Shown: positions 28,404-38,238, numbered from the stretch's first letter. The stretch: DNA of 64,000 nt from Membranihabitans marinus (GCF_021729155.1 NZ_JAJQYA010000019.1:25492-89491); one strand, 5' to 3'. Program-made: numbers and translations. The notes: generated from the letters alone by a model not told the origin.

Positions 28404-28428
28404 TTTTTTCCGTATTTTATGGAAAAAA
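28404..28428 (+). promoter_or_regulatory. Stem-loop just before the transposase-like start
   Basis: Eleven-base arms (28404-28414 and 28418-28428, one G-T pair) with a TTT loop. It ends nine bases before the ATG at 28438 and takes in the purine-rich stretch that would serve for ribosome binding. It could act as a terminator of the upstream message or hold down translation. Confidence 0.6.
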
Positions 28429-28437
28429 GTTGTTGTT

Positions 28438-29322
28438 ATGGAAGCTAAATATAAAAGCTTGTCAATTGACGACTTTCAAAAACGTTTCCCAGATAATGAA
28501 AGTTGTTTAGTTTATTTGGCAAATAAAAAATGGAAATCTGGGTTTAAATGCCATCGATGTGGGCATAATCGATACTGTAAAGGAGGTAAAAACCATGTAC
28601 GCCAATGTACATCATGTCGATATAAAGAATCTCCGACGGCAAATACTCTATTTCACAAAGTGAAGTTTAGTTTGTATAAAGCCTTCACCGTGGTATATTT
28701 TGTTTCGACGAATAAAAAGGGAATATCGTCGACTGAATTGAGTCGAAAGTTACAGATTGGACAAAAAACATGTTGGCTTTTCAGGCAAAAAGTTTTAAAA
28801 GCCATGGAGAGTAAAAATAGATTTGGACTATCTGGTAACATTGAAGTGACGGATTTTGTGCTCGGGAAAAGAAAGATAATAGAAGAGGGTAAAGTCAAGT
28901 ATATCAAGAGAAGAGTGATATTAGGAATTGAAAAGAAAGGACGTGGTATATCCCATGTCTATGCTGCTTGGATTAAAGATCGAAGTTTTAAAGAGATCAA
29001 AAAATACATGAAAAAATATGTGTTGAGCGATTCTATTATTAAGTGTTATCATTGGTCTGGATACGATAAGCTTGACCAAGATTATGATAAAGTGATACGA
29101 GTTAGAAAGAGTGAATCCCAACTGGCTTTGTCTAAAAGAATGGAAAAAAGCCTGGTAGATTGGTTAAAGGGAATGCATCATGATGTTGATTTACTTCAGA
29201 ATTATTTAAATGAATTTTGTTATCGATTTAATCGAAATCAGATGAAGGAAGAGATTTTTGATCATCTTTTAGATCGAATGGTCAATCATGGGAAGTGGAC
29301 CTATAAAAACATTATCGCTTAA
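28438..29322 (+). CDS. IS1595-family transposase homologue with substituted catalytic residues
   Basis: 294 residues, intact. The N-terminal zinc ribbon (CHRCGHNRYCKGG then CTSC, around residues 38-62) is followed by an ESPTANTLFHKVKF segment, a helix-turn-helix (GISSTELSRKLQIGQKTCWL) and the ISXO2-like DDE domain. Family members read 'EVDEF.iGG', 'IKTDkW.GY' and a His-containing region before 'GWL.GiHHh'. Here they read EVTDFVLGK (Thr138), IKCYHWSGY (Tyr204) and RMEKSLVDWLKGMHHD, so all three catalytic positions appear replaced. The YLNEFCYRFNRN end is conserved. I see no terminal inverted repeats around the gene. It is probably a non-mobile or domesticated relative. Hairpin array 2 starts 170 bases downstream. 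Confidence 0.75.
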   Translation: MEAKYKSLSIDDFQKRFPDNESCLVYLANKKWKSGFKCHRCGHNRYCKGGKNHVRQCTSCRYKESPTANTLFHKVKFSLYKAFTVVYFVSTNKKGISSTELSRKLQIGQKTCWLFRQKVLKAMESKNRFGLSGNIEVTDFVLGKRKIIEEGKVKYIKRRVILGIEKKGRGISHVYAAWIKDRSFKEIKKYMKKYVLSDSIIKCYHWSGYDKLDQDYDKVIRVRKSESQLALSKRMEKSLVDWLKGMHHDVDLLQNYLNEFCYRFNRNQMKEEIFDHLLDRMVNHGKWTYKNIIA

Positions 29323-29491
29323 CTTACTATTTAGATGCCACCGGTTGCCATTATTCCTATTCCTTCCTCGATATCCATTCAACTTTTACCCCCTTTAAAT
29401 GGTCAAATACATAGGTAGGATATCTTGAAAATAATCAAGAATCTTTAAGAACAAAATTCTATGAACTGACTGATGCCAAATGCATTGGGTA

Positions 29492-30400
29492 TAATAGGAA
29501 TTACATTTATAATTTTATTGAAAAATGAAATTTAATACTGATCATTATAAATTCAGTCTCGTCGTAGCACAGTGGCTAAAATCCTATCGAATTACGGGGC
29601 AGTCACGCCTCGGTCGAGAGGCCTCCGTATCTTCAATGGTATTATATAATATTGAAAAATGGAATTTATACCAATCAATATAAATGCTGTCTCGTCGAAG
29701 CACAGTGGCTGAAATCCTATCGAATTACGAGGCAGTCACGCCTCGGCCGGATTCCCTATTTAATTACGGAGCTGTCTCGTCGCAGCACAGTAAAGATTAC
29801 CATGAAATTTTATTGATACTACGCCGGAGCCAGTGGCACTCCCTCCCGAAACGCGGAGGTTTCGGCTAAATATCCTCGGCACAGTGGCTAAAATCCTATC
29901 GAATTACGGGGCAGTCACGCCTCGGCCGGATTCCCTATTTAATTACGGAGCTGTCTCGTCGCAGCGCAGTAAAGATTACCATGAAATTTTATTGATACTA
30001 CGCCGGAGCCAGTGGCACTCCCTCCCGAAACGCGGAGGTTTCGGCTAAATATCCTCGGCACAGTGGCTAAAATCCTATCGAATTACGGGGCAGTCACGCC
30101 TCGGCCGGATTCCCTATTTAATTACGAAGCTGTCTCGTCGCAGCGCAGTGGCTGCGACTTCTCTCGCCCAATGTCCATTTAGGACATTGGGTGCTTCGCA
30201 CTTCGCTCGTTCACCCACCCACGACCAGTGGTCGTGGTTCCCTCATCAAATGTCCATTAAGGACATTTGGTTGCCCTTTGGGCAACTTTATTCGGTCATC
30301 CTCGCCAAAGGTCGATTTACGACCTTTGATCCTTCGGATTTTGCTCGGTCATCCTCATCTATTGCCATGCCTATTGGAATATCGAATGCTATTTTTGTCA
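29492..30400. repeat. Hairpin array 2, opened by the boundary motif
   Basis: Starts with the 23-base boundary motif (29492-29514, one mismatch to the copy at 23793). The first part holds degenerate units with the conserved strings GGCAGTCACGCCTCGG and CACAGTGGCT, including a 179-base tandem repeat. The second part has clean stem-loops: 30137-30158 (eight-base arms around GCAGTG), 30167-30191, 30191-30201, 30219-30237, 30247-30269, 30270-30286, 30306-30328, 30329-30339. They follow the same A-B-C order and use the same linkers as array 1, with different arm sequences. No right-hand boundary motif was found. The rest of 29323-30586 shows no gene. Confidence 0.82.
29701..30148 (+). repeat. 179-base tandem repeat, two and a half copies
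   Basis: Copies run 29701-29879, 29880-30058 and 30059-30148 (partial). The two full copies differ at three positions by my reading. An older, diverged unit lies at 29568-29700. The near identity indicates recent tandem duplication. Each copy contains the stem CCGAAAC...GTTTCGG also found at 24459-24478 in array 1. Confidence 0.88.
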
Positions 30401-30586
30401 TTTGCTAATATATACACCAACTTCAAAATTCTTCAATTTCAATAGTATTCAATTAATATCTGGCCTATCGGTGGACTTGTGGTCTAAATTAGTATTTCAG
30501 TCCTAGATCTTCATTGATGATGTTATCATTCATTAGTTGAAGTCCAAAAAAACTTCGGCAACCCATCGAGGTCAACATTTTATTAT

Positions 30587-30616
30587 TTGGTCGATTGTTT
30601 TCTTTGTGTAGATTTG
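30587..30616 (+). promoter_or_regulatory. Promoter of the NanA-like gene
   Basis: TTG at 30587-30589, 19 bases, TAGATTTG at 30609-30616: a full match to the Bacteroidota consensus. The start codon at 30637 is 20 bases beyond, so the leader is short. Confidence 0.72.
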
Positions 30617-30636
30617 TATAAAGGAATTTAACTATT

Positions 30637-31545
30637 ATGAATATTAAAGGTCTCATTGCCGCAACCTATGCCCCATTAAATACAGATGAATCACTCAATC
30701 TCAATCTCGTCCCCGCTTATGGTGACTTTTTAAAGAGAAATGCTGTGTCGGGTTGCTTTATTAATGGTTCTACTGGTGACTTTGCCTCTTTAACGGTGCA
30801 AGAAAGAAAAGACTTGTTCATTGCATGGGCTCAAAATAAACCTGATGACTTTTATCTCATTAATCATGTCGGTCATACCAGTATTAAAGTGGCCAAAGAA
30901 TTGGCTCAACATTCAGCTCAAAATAAGGCCGATGCCATAGCTGCCTTGTCTCCATTTTATTTTAGATTGCCCAGTGTTTCCCATCTCGTAGAATTTTGTG
31001 CTCAAGTAGCCAATGCTGCACCTGATCTGCCATTTTATTATTACCATATTCCCGTTTTAGCCGGTGCTGAATTTTCTATGCAAGAATTTCTAGAACTAGC
31101 CCAAGATAGAATACCCAATTTGGCGGGAATAAAATATACCTATAACAATATGGTCGATTTTAAATATTGCCTTGATTATTCCAATGGCAAATACGATATC
31201 TTGTTTGGCATCGACGAAGTCTTTTTATCTAGTTTGCCCTTCGGAGCCGAAGGCTGGGTAGGAAGTACATACAATCATTTGGCTCCATTGTATCACCTTA
31301 TAAGAAAGGCCTATGAATCAGGAGATCAAGAAAAGGCAGCCAATTTGCAAGCCAAATCCATGCAATTTGTCGACTTGCTAAATGCAAGAGGTGGATTTAA
31401 TGGTGCAGCTAAATCTTTTATGAAAGTATTGGGTATGGACTGTGGTCCAAGTCGATTTCCTCATGTGACCTTATCCGTTGAAGAACTGGTGGAAGTTGAA
31501 AAAGAATTAACCGATATTGGTATCATCGATTATTTGTCTCGTTAA
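30637..31545 (+). CDS. nanA: N-acetylneuraminate lyase-like aldolase (DHDPS superfamily)
   Basis: 302 residues, close to E. coli NanA (297). It has the GSTGD loop (usually GSTGE), YYYHIP with the catalytic Tyr, and GIKYT with Lys166 as the Schiff-base lysine. The Tyr-x-x-x-Pro and Lys spacing fits NanA. The enzyme splits sialic acid into N-acetylmannosamine and pyruvate in the cytoplasm. A sialidase gene follows after 39 bases, which strongly supports this substrate. Its own promoter is well placed. The Glu-to-Asp change in the pyruvate loop is mild. Confidence 0.85.
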   Translation: MNIKGLIAATYAPLNTDESLNLNLVPAYGDFLKRNAVSGCFINGSTGDFASLTVQERKDLFIAWAQNKPDDFYLINHVGHTSIKVAKELAQHSAQNKADAIAALSPFYFRLPSVSHLVEFCAQVANAAPDLPFYYYHIPVLAGAEFSMQEFLELAQDRIPNLAGIKYTYNNMVDFKYCLDYSNGKYDILFGIDEVFLSSLPFGAEGWVGSTYNHLAPLYHLIRKAYESGDQEKAANLQAKSMQFVDLLNARGGFNGAAKSFMKVLGMDCGPSRFPHVTLSVEELVEVEKELTDIGIIDYLSR

Positions 31546-31584
31546 AAAAGATACAAATTTTTTAAACATTGTAAACTATTTCCC

Positions 31585-32721
31585 ATGGCCAGCAACATTA
31601 AAATTACATTCTGTTTATTTGTCCTTTGTATGAGTCAATCATGGGCACAAAATCAGTCCTTTTCTATAGATTCAGGCGTGATTTTACATCATGATCTGTT
31701 CAATGCCAAAGACAATGAAGAAATATCATGTTATAGAATTCCCGCTATAGCGACTGCTCCCAATGGTGATCTGATTGCAGCCATCGATGAAAGAGTGCCT
31801 TCTTGTGGAGACTTAAAATGGAGTAATGATATCAATATAGTGATTAGAAGGAGTAAAAACAATGGCAAGTCATGGAAGGCGATTCAAACTGTAGTGGATT
31901 TGCCTTTGGGCCAATCTGCCTCCGATCCATCGATGATCGTAGATCGGGTTACTGGAACCATTTTTCTATTCTATAATTATATGAATTTAGAAACAGAAAA
32001 AGATATTTATTACCTACACGTGATTAGGAGTGAAGATAACGGCAAAACATGGAGTAATGCAGTGGACATTACCGATCAAATAGCTAAAAAGGAATGGCAT
32101 AAAAACTTTAAATTTATTACATCTGGTCGAGGTATTCAGACCAGGTCAGGTACCTTATTGCATTGTATGGTCAATATAGAGGCTGGCTTACACCTTTTTG
32201 GAAGTGATGATCACGGTAAAACCTGGTTTTTAAAACCGACTTCTATTCAACCTGCTGATGAGTCCAAGGTCGTGGAATTGAGTAATGGCGATTGGATGAT
32301 CAATTCGAGGGTAAGAGATGCCGGATTGAGATATGTTCATGTGTCTAGTGATGAAGGTGAACATTGGGTGTCTAGGCCCGATCCTCAACTTATTGATCCC
32401 GGTTGTAATGCAAGTATTATTCGCTATACCGCTGTTGCTGATGGTTATGACAAAGATCGATTGTTGTTTGCCAATGCCAAGTCGGAAACTCATCGAATCA
32501 ATATGACGGTACGAGTAAGTTATGACGAAGGGAAAACTTGGACTGAAGGGAAAACAATCTATCCCGGAGAATCGGCCTATTCCTCATTAACCGTGCTCAA
32601 AAATGGGGATATTGGATTATTTTTTGAAAAAGACGACTACAGTGAAAATCCCTTTGTTCGATTTTCTCTTGAATGGTTGACCGATGGTAAAGATCAATAT
32701 AAAAAACCCAGAAAAAAGTAA
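31585..32721 (+). CDS. nanH: Secreted exo-alpha-sialidase (BNR repeat)
   Basis: 378 residues with a Sec signal (cut near SWAQ). The catalytic-domain opening CYRIPAIATAPNGDLIAA carries the Arg of the carboxylate-binding triad. Asp-box repeats are seen as SKNNGKSWK, SEDNGKTWS, SDDHGKTWF, SSDEGEHWV and SYDEGKTWT, the hallmark of the six-bladed sialidase propeller. It releases terminal sialic acid from glycans outside the inner membrane; the lyase encoded just upstream would use the product. Probably one operon with 30637. Confidence 0.88.
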   Translation: MASNIKITFCLFVLCMSQSWAQNQSFSIDSGVILHHDLFNAKDNEEISCYRIPAIATAPNGDLIAAIDERVPSCGDLKWSNDINIVIRRSKNNGKSWKAIQTVVDLPLGQSASDPSMIVDRVTGTIFLFYNYMNLETEKDIYYLHVIRSEDNGKTWSNAVDITDQIAKKEWHKNFKFITSGRGIQTRSGTLLHCMVNIEAGLHLFGSDDHGKTWFLKPTSIQPADESKVVELSNGDWMINSRVRDAGLRYVHVSSDEGEHWVSRPDPQLIDPGCNASIIRYTAVADGYDKDRLLFANAKSETHRINMTVRVSYDEGKTWTEGKTIYPGESAYSSLTVLKNGDIGLFFEKDDYSENPFVRFSLEWLTDGKDQYKKPRKK

Positions 32722-33148
32722 AAATCGGCAATAATATTCGGACTTCTAATAACCTAAATGCAGGGCTTCACGAATCTATAAATCTTCTCTTGGAATGGTG
32801 ATGATAGAAATTAGATATCGTAAATATTTATAATTCCTGTAGATTAATATCTTTATATGTAAGTGTAAACTCCCCACAGTTAGAAGATCAAAGTCAAATA
32901 TTGTTTTTATTCTTTACGGATATGGTCTATTTATGTTATAAGTCTTATGATTTATGAAAAATATAAATGCTTTTAACATAGTTGTGTAAATTATTTTTTT
33001 ATTGTTTCTACAATGTGTATAATTTAATTGAGATGTTGATATTCAATTTCTTATGAAAATATTATTGTGATCTCTACTTCCTTTGGGAAATCGATCAGTC
33101 TAAAACATTTAATATTATATTAGGGAATCAATGGATTATTTTCTATAT
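32722..33148. other. Intergenic leader region upstream of the sialoglycan susC
   Basis: 427 AT-rich bases without a supported gene. A promoter-like TATATTCG sits at 33144-33151, one base off the -7 consensus, overlapping the palindrome at 33149. No TTG is correctly spaced. Confidence 0.5.
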
Positions 33149-33164
33149 TCGGTAACGTTACCGA
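33149..33164. promoter_or_regulatory. 16-bp palindromic operator, LacI-family type
   Basis: TCGGTAACGTTACCGA is a perfect palindrome with a central CG, the form bound by LacI/GalR-family repressors. It lies 53 bases before the susC start codon and overlaps the likely -7 element, the position expected for repression. No LacI-family gene is in this window. Confidence 0.7.
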
Positions 33165-33216
33165 TAGAATAATCGATTTTTGGAATCGTTGGTTTCGATT
33201 TTAGATCGGAATAGTT

Positions 33217-36200
33217 ATGAAAAAAGAAAATCGTAAGACTATTGATGGTATGACCTTTAAAACTTATGAATTTGATCACATTTTAACATTAATGAAGATG
33301 AATTACAAATGGATTTACTATGTTATAGTAGTTAACCTCGGCTTGTTTGGAGCCCTCGGCTCGGGATATTCTTCCCCAGTATCGAAAATTCCAGATAATG
33401 TACACGGATCTACAAACCATATTCTGCAAGAAGCTATTACGGTGTCGGGATTGGTTACTGACCAGGAAGGAGAAGTTTTAATTGGGGTGAATATCCTCGT
33501 GAAGGGCACATCCAATGGAGCATCCACAGATTTTGATGGTAAATTTACCTTGAATGATGTCGATGAAAATGCTATTTTGGTTCTGTCTTATGTAGGTTAC
33601 CAAACGATGGAGGTAGCTGTGGAAGGCCGTTCAGATATTGTAATTCAGATGAGTTCTGATGCGCAATTGTTGGACGAGCTGGTCGTGGTAGGATATGGTA
33701 CAGTGAAGAAAAGTGATTTAACAGGATCTGTTTCCAATTTAAGTGGTGAGACCTTTAAGAATCAACCCATGACTCAGGTATCTGAGATGTTGACTGGAAC
33801 AGTGGCTGGTTTCTACGCCAATCAAGGCAATTCAGCTCAAGGTGGAGGTAGCTTAGAAGTTCGTGGGCCCAACTCTATCAATGCATCGAGTAGTCCATTG
33901 ATTGTATTGGATGGTGTGATTTATAGTGGAAGTCTTAGTGATATTAATCCTTCAGATATCGAAAATATCGATGTTTTGAAAGATGCGAGTTCTGCAGCAG
34001 TTTATGGTGCGCGAGCAGCATCTGGTGTCGTGATTATCACCACCAAAAAAGGAGGCGATACCAAACCGAGAGTTAGTTTTAGCACTCAATTAGGAACTAC
34101 TGGTGTGACTGGCCAGCTCGAACCTTTTCAAGGAGAGGAATACTTGACCTTTCGTAGAGATGTGTTGCGGGTGACCAATCCCAATGTTGAAAGTTATTAT
34201 TTTGACGATCCCAGCAATCTTCCCAGTGGTGTAACCCTTGAACAGTGGAGAAGCGCCAGTGGCAATCCCGCTGCGGACAACACCGATGAATGGTTGGCTC
34301 GATTGAGTTTCTTTCAAGTTGAAACCGACAACTATAAAGCAGGTAACGTAGTTAACTGGTTTGATGAAGTGGTTCAACCTGGCATTAGACAAAACTATGA
34401 TCTTAGTATTTCTGGTGGAAATAAAGACCTTAAATACTATTGGTCTATTGGGTACCAAGACAATGAAGGTGTGATCCGTGGTGATCAGTTTTCTACCATA
34501 AGATCTCGACTAAACTTGGACTATACCGTCAGTGATTGGTTAAGTGTAGGGATAAATACTCAATTTGCCAATCGAGATCAAGGATCGGTTACTGCTAATC
34601 TGGGCAATATGTACAACATGAGTCCTTACGGAGATATATTCGAAGAGAATGGTGATGTGAAGTGGTATCCCAATACTTTCGTCGTGCAGAATCCCCTCAT
34701 TAATTATTATGGACAAGAGCAATTGAATAAAGTGAACACAATGTTCTCTGCATTATATGCCAATGTCGGTTTGCCTTTCGGCATTAATTACAATTTATCT
34801 TTCCAGCCGAGGTTTGATTTTTCAAAAGATTATAACTTCTTTTCATCTAAAACCATTGCAGGTGGAGCTACTCGAAGTGGTGGTTATGGAACTCGTGCAG
34901 AAAGTTCTGGCTATGGATGGATATTTGACAATATATTAAGCTGGAAAAAAGATTTGGGTGTACATAGTATTGATGTCACGGCATTGTACAGTTTAGAGCG
35001 CAATCAAACTTGGTATTCATATTTAAATAACCAAACTTTTGTACCGAATCAAAACTTGGGATATAGTGGTTTGGCATTTGGTACCAATCCAGGTTTGAGT
35101 AGCACAGATACTGAAACCGCTGGTGATGCGGCCATGTTTAGAGTGAATTATACCTTAATGGGGAAATACCTGTTAACCGCTTCCATTCGAAGAGATGGTT
35201 GGTCTGCCTTTGGTAGCAAAAACCCACATGCTTATTTTCCAGCTGCTGCCTTTGCTTGGAAATTATCAGACGAAAAGTTTTTCAATTCTGATATTATCGA
35301 CAACATGAAGGTCAGACTTTCATGGGGTGTAAATGGTAATCGATCTATTGGAAATTATGCCGCATTGGCACAGTTGAATTCTACACTCTATTACGATGGT
35401 GGCAGTGTAAGAGTGGGGGTGTTTAATAATACCTTGGCCAATAAAGATTTGGTTTGGGAAAAAACCAGTTCTATCAACCTAGGTGTGGATATGGGATTTG
35501 TGAGAGGAAGAGTGAATGCGAGTGCTGATTTCTATCAGATGACGACAACTGATATGTTGTTAAATCGATTGGTCCCTGAGATCTCTGGATTTGAAAGTGT
35601 TACCGCCAACCTAGGTGAAATGACCAACATAGGATTTGATCTAACCATCGGAACAGTTAACATAGATAAAGAAAACTTTTCTTGGAGCTCTAACCTCGTA
35701 TTTTCTATGAATCGCAATGAAATCGTGGAATTGTTTGGAGACAAAGGTGACTATATCTTGCAAGGAGAAAATTTGAATGGAGAATTACCTGATTATACCA
35801 ATGAATGGTTTCCTGGACACGCACTCGATGCGATTTGGGATTACGATATTCTAGGGATCTGGCAACTCGACGAGGCCGATCAAGCAGCTGAGTATAGATT
35901 GGAGCCCGGTGACTTTAAAGCGACTGATCTTAACGGTGATGGTGCTTATGAAGCAGTGTACGATAAACAATTTATCGGATACAGCAGACCGAGAGTACGA
36001 TTGGGTTTGAGAAATGAATTTTCATTCCTTAAAGATTGGTCTGCTTCCGTATTTATTAGAGCGGACTTGGGTCATATGGGAGAGTTCTCCAAAGGAATTC
36101 GAAGTGGAGGTATTGATACTTATGATCGACGGAATACCTATAATACTCCTTATTGGACTCCGGACAATCCTATCAATGATTTTCCGAGTTTGACCAATAA

Positions 36201-36447
36201 TTCTAGTGTCTATGGTGGTGGATTAGGATTCTACAAATCACTTTCATTTGTGCGAGTTCAAGATTTGTCCTTGTCGTATTCTGTGCCAGAAAATATAACA
36301 GAAATATTGAAATCTAGTAGTATTAGAGTATATCTGTCTGCGAGAAACTTATTGACCTTTGACAAATGGCCAGATTGGGATCCAGAATCCTTGACTGAAC
36401 CCATGCCCAAAGTATTTACTTTTGGTTTGAATGTTACATTGCAATAA
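33217..36447 (+). CDS. SusC/RagA-family TonB-dependent transporter (no STN domain)
   Basis: 1076 residues; the signal peptide probably begins at an internal Met (33292 or 33298), so the mapped start may be too early. It has a carboxypeptidase-like domain (VSGLVTDQEGEVLIGVNILVK), then LDELVVVGYG opening the plug and a full barrel. Unlike the other two SusC proteins here it lacks the STN signalling domain and has no FecI/FecR partner; a LacI-type operator precedes it instead. It is followed after 21 bases by SusD. From the neighbours the cargo is probably a sialic acid-, GalNAc- or GlcNAc-containing oligosaccharide. Confidence 0.94.
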   Translation: MKKENRKTIDGMTFKTYEFDHILTLMKMNYKWIYYVIVVNLGLFGALGSGYSSPVSKIPDNVHGSTNHILQEAITVSGLVTDQEGEVLIGVNILVKGTSNGASTDFDGKFTLNDVDENAILVLSYVGYQTMEVAVEGRSDIVIQMSSDAQLLDELVVVGYGTVKKSDLTGSVSNLSGETFKNQPMTQVSEMLTGTVAGFYANQGNSAQGGGSLEVRGPNSINASSSPLIVLDGVIYSGSLSDINPSDIENIDVLKDASSAAVYGARAASGVVIITTKKGGDTKPRVSFSTQLGTTGVTGQLEPFQGEEYLTFRRDVLRVTNPNVESYYFDDPSNLPSGVTLEQWRSASGNPAADNTDEWLARLSFFQVETDNYKAGNVVNWFDEVVQPGIRQNYDLSISGGNKDLKYYWSIGYQDNEGVIRGDQFSTIRSRLNLDYTVSDWLSVGINTQFANRDQGSVTANLGNMYNMSPYGDIFEENGDVKWYPNTFVVQNPLINYYGQEQLNKVNTMFSALYANVGLPFGINYNLSFQPRFDFSKDYNFFSSKTIAGGATRSGGYGTRAESSGYGWIFDNILSWKKDLGVHSIDVTALYSLERNQTWYSYLNNQTFVPNQNLGYSGLAFGTNPGLSSTDTETAGDAAMFRVNYTLMGKYLLTASIRRDGWSAFGSKNPHAYFPAAAFAWKLSDEKFFNSDIIDNMKVRLSWGVNGNRSIGNYAALAQLNSTLYYDGGSVRVGVFNNTLANKDLVWEKTSSINLGVDMGFVRGRVNASADFYQMTTTDMLLNRLVPEISGFESVTANLGEMTNIGFDLTIGTVNIDKENFSWSSNLVFSMNRNEIVELFGDKGDYILQGENLNGELPDYTNEWFPGHALDAIWDYDILGIWQLDEADQAAEYRLEPGDFKATDLNGDGAYEAVYDKQFIGYSRPRVRLGLRNEFSFLKDWSASVFIRADLGHMGEFSKGIRSGGIDTYDRRNTYNTPYWTPDNPINDFPSLTNNSSVYGGGLGFYKSLSFVRVQDLSLSYSVPENITEILKSSSIRVYLSARNLLTFDKWPDWDPESLTEPMPKVFTFGLNVTLQ

Positions 36448-36468
36448 TTTTTTCCTAATTTAATTAAA

Positions 36469-38238
36469 ATGAAATCAATGAAAAATCGAAAAAATTATAT
36501 ATATCTATTGGCCTTAATGGTCGGCCTTATCTTATTCTCTTGTGACGAGGATCGCCTGGTCCCCAAGCCAAAGTCGTTTTTTACTCCTGAGAATGTATAT
36601 ACTGATGCAGAGGGATTTGAATCTATTTTGATCACTTTGCGAAAAAACATTAAAGAGGAAAATACTGGTAGTATCAATTGGATCGCAATGGAATTTGCCG
36701 CATCTGATTTAGGGTCGCCTTGGTCTCAATTGGACTTTTTTAATTTAACTCCAAGTACCTCACAGTACTATCCTTATCTGTCCATGTTTACTGAAGTCTA
36801 TGAATTTATTAAAAATGCCAATGTAGTCATATCTCGGATCGACGATATCGAGTGGGAAAGTGAGGCAGAAAAGAATAAAATCTTAGCGGAAGCCTTGTGG
36901 CATCGATCTTATTGGTACTATAGATTAGTCCACACCTATGGCGATGTTCCTTTTGTAGGTAGTGAGGTTCAAGAAGTAAAACTGGATTTTCAAACTCACA
37001 GTAGAACGGCAATTCTCAATAAATTGCAATCGGATTTAGAGTTTGCAGAACAGTGGTTGCCTGAGTCTACTCCAATTGGAGAAGTGTCCAAATATGCTGC
37101 CTTGCATTTGTTGGCTAAAGTGTATTTGGCTGACAAAGAATTCGACAAGGCTATCGCCACAGCTACTGAAGTAATCAATGGTCCATTTGAATTGATGACA
37201 GAGCGATTTGGGATAGATGTTAGTGATCCCAAAAGAAATCTTTTATGGGATTTACACCGGCCTGATAATGTCAATGATCCTCAAAATAAAGAGACTATCA
37301 TGTCAATGATTGACCGTTATGAAGCTCCTCCAGGAGCAAAGTCTTCAGGATTATATACTTTGAGATTGTACAATTGTCAATGGATGCAGTCTCAAGTGCG
37401 GGACAGTGAGGGGAAACCAGGAATGGTAGCTGCTGGCCCACAATACGATTCCTTAGGTAGAGGAAATGCCAATGTTAGAGTGACAGCTAGTTATCAATAT
37501 CACATCTGGAATTACAAAGGCGAGACTTGGAGAAACACTTCGGATTTGCGTAGAGCCGACATCAATTGGATGGATATTGATGAATTTATCTACAACAATC
37601 CAGAATCTGTAGATTATGGCAAACCTGTTAACTCAGACTATTTTGCTCAAGCCTTGGATACTTTCAAGCATTTATATGCTATTCCATACTATATATTGTA
37701 TCACCCAACTCAAGATGCTGGTGCAACACCGGTAGGGGGTAACGGTGATTGGTATATCTATCGTTTGGCAGAAACCTATTTGATCAGAGCAGAAGCGTAT
37801 TTCTGGAAAAATGACTTGGCCATGGCTGCCGAAGATATCAATGCAATACGTACAAGAGCCAATGCAATACCTGTCACTGCGGCAGAAGTAGATATCGATT
37901 TTATTTTCGATGAGCGCGCCAGAGAATTATTTGCAGAAGAGCCTAGACACTCAGAATTGGTAAGAGCTTCTTATATTCAAGCTGAGTTAGGACTGAATGG
38001 ATATTCTGAGGCTTCATTTGATACTAAAAACTATTATTTCGATCGCGTAATGGCTTACAATAAGACCTATGAACAGAAGATCGAATTGTTGGGGAATGAA
38101 GCGAATATGGCACCATTTCACATCTTGTGGCCGATTCCAGATCGAATTATTACTGCGAATACTCTTGCTGTGATCAATCAGAATAAAGGCTATGATGGCG
38201 CAGATAGGAATGTGCCGCCTTTGGAAACCATTGAATAA
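36469..38238 (+). CDS. SusD/RagB-family glycan-binding lipoprotein
   Basis: 589 residues, at the long end for the family. Lipobox Cys in LILFSCDED. Typical motifs are FFTPENVYTDAEGFE, AEALWHRSYWYYRLVHTYGDVPF, YRLAETYLIRAEAYFWKNDL, IFDERARELFAEEPRHSELVR and the C-terminal LWPIPDRIITAN..INQNKGYD. Partner of the SusC just upstream on the cell surface. A terminator-like stem-loop follows. Confidence 0.94.
   Translation: MKSMKNRKNYIYLLALMVGLILFSCDEDRLVPKPKSFFTPENVYTDAEGFESILITLRKNIKEENTGSINWIAMEFAASDLGSPWSQLDFFNLTPSTSQYYPYLSMFTEVYEFIKNANVVISRIDDIEWESEAEKNKILAEALWHRSYWYYRLVHTYGDVPFVGSEVQEVKLDFQTHSRTAILNKLQSDLEFAEQWLPESTPIGEVSKYAALHLLAKVYLADKEFDKAIATATEVINGPFELMTERFGIDVSDPKRNLLWDLHRPDNVNDPQNKETIMSMIDRYEAPPGAKSSGLYTLRLYNCQWMQSQVRDSEGKPGMVAAGPQYDSLGRGNANVRVTASYQYHIWNYKGETWRNTSDLRRADINWMDIDEFIYNNPESVDYGKPVNSDYFAQALDTFKHLYAIPYYILYHPTQDAGATPVGGNGDWYIYRLAETYLIRAEAYFWKNDLAMAAEDINAIRTRANAIPVTAAEVDIDFIFDERARELFAEEPRHSELVRASYIQAELGLNGYSEASFDTKNYYFDRVMAYNKTYEQKIELLGNEANMAPFHILWPIPDRIITANTLAVINQNKGYDGADRNVPPLETIE

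Noticed and set aside
29684..30048. Two open frames of 61 and 71 codons with nearly identical ends
   Set aside because: They are the same stretch of the 179-base tandem repeat read twice, not a protein family.
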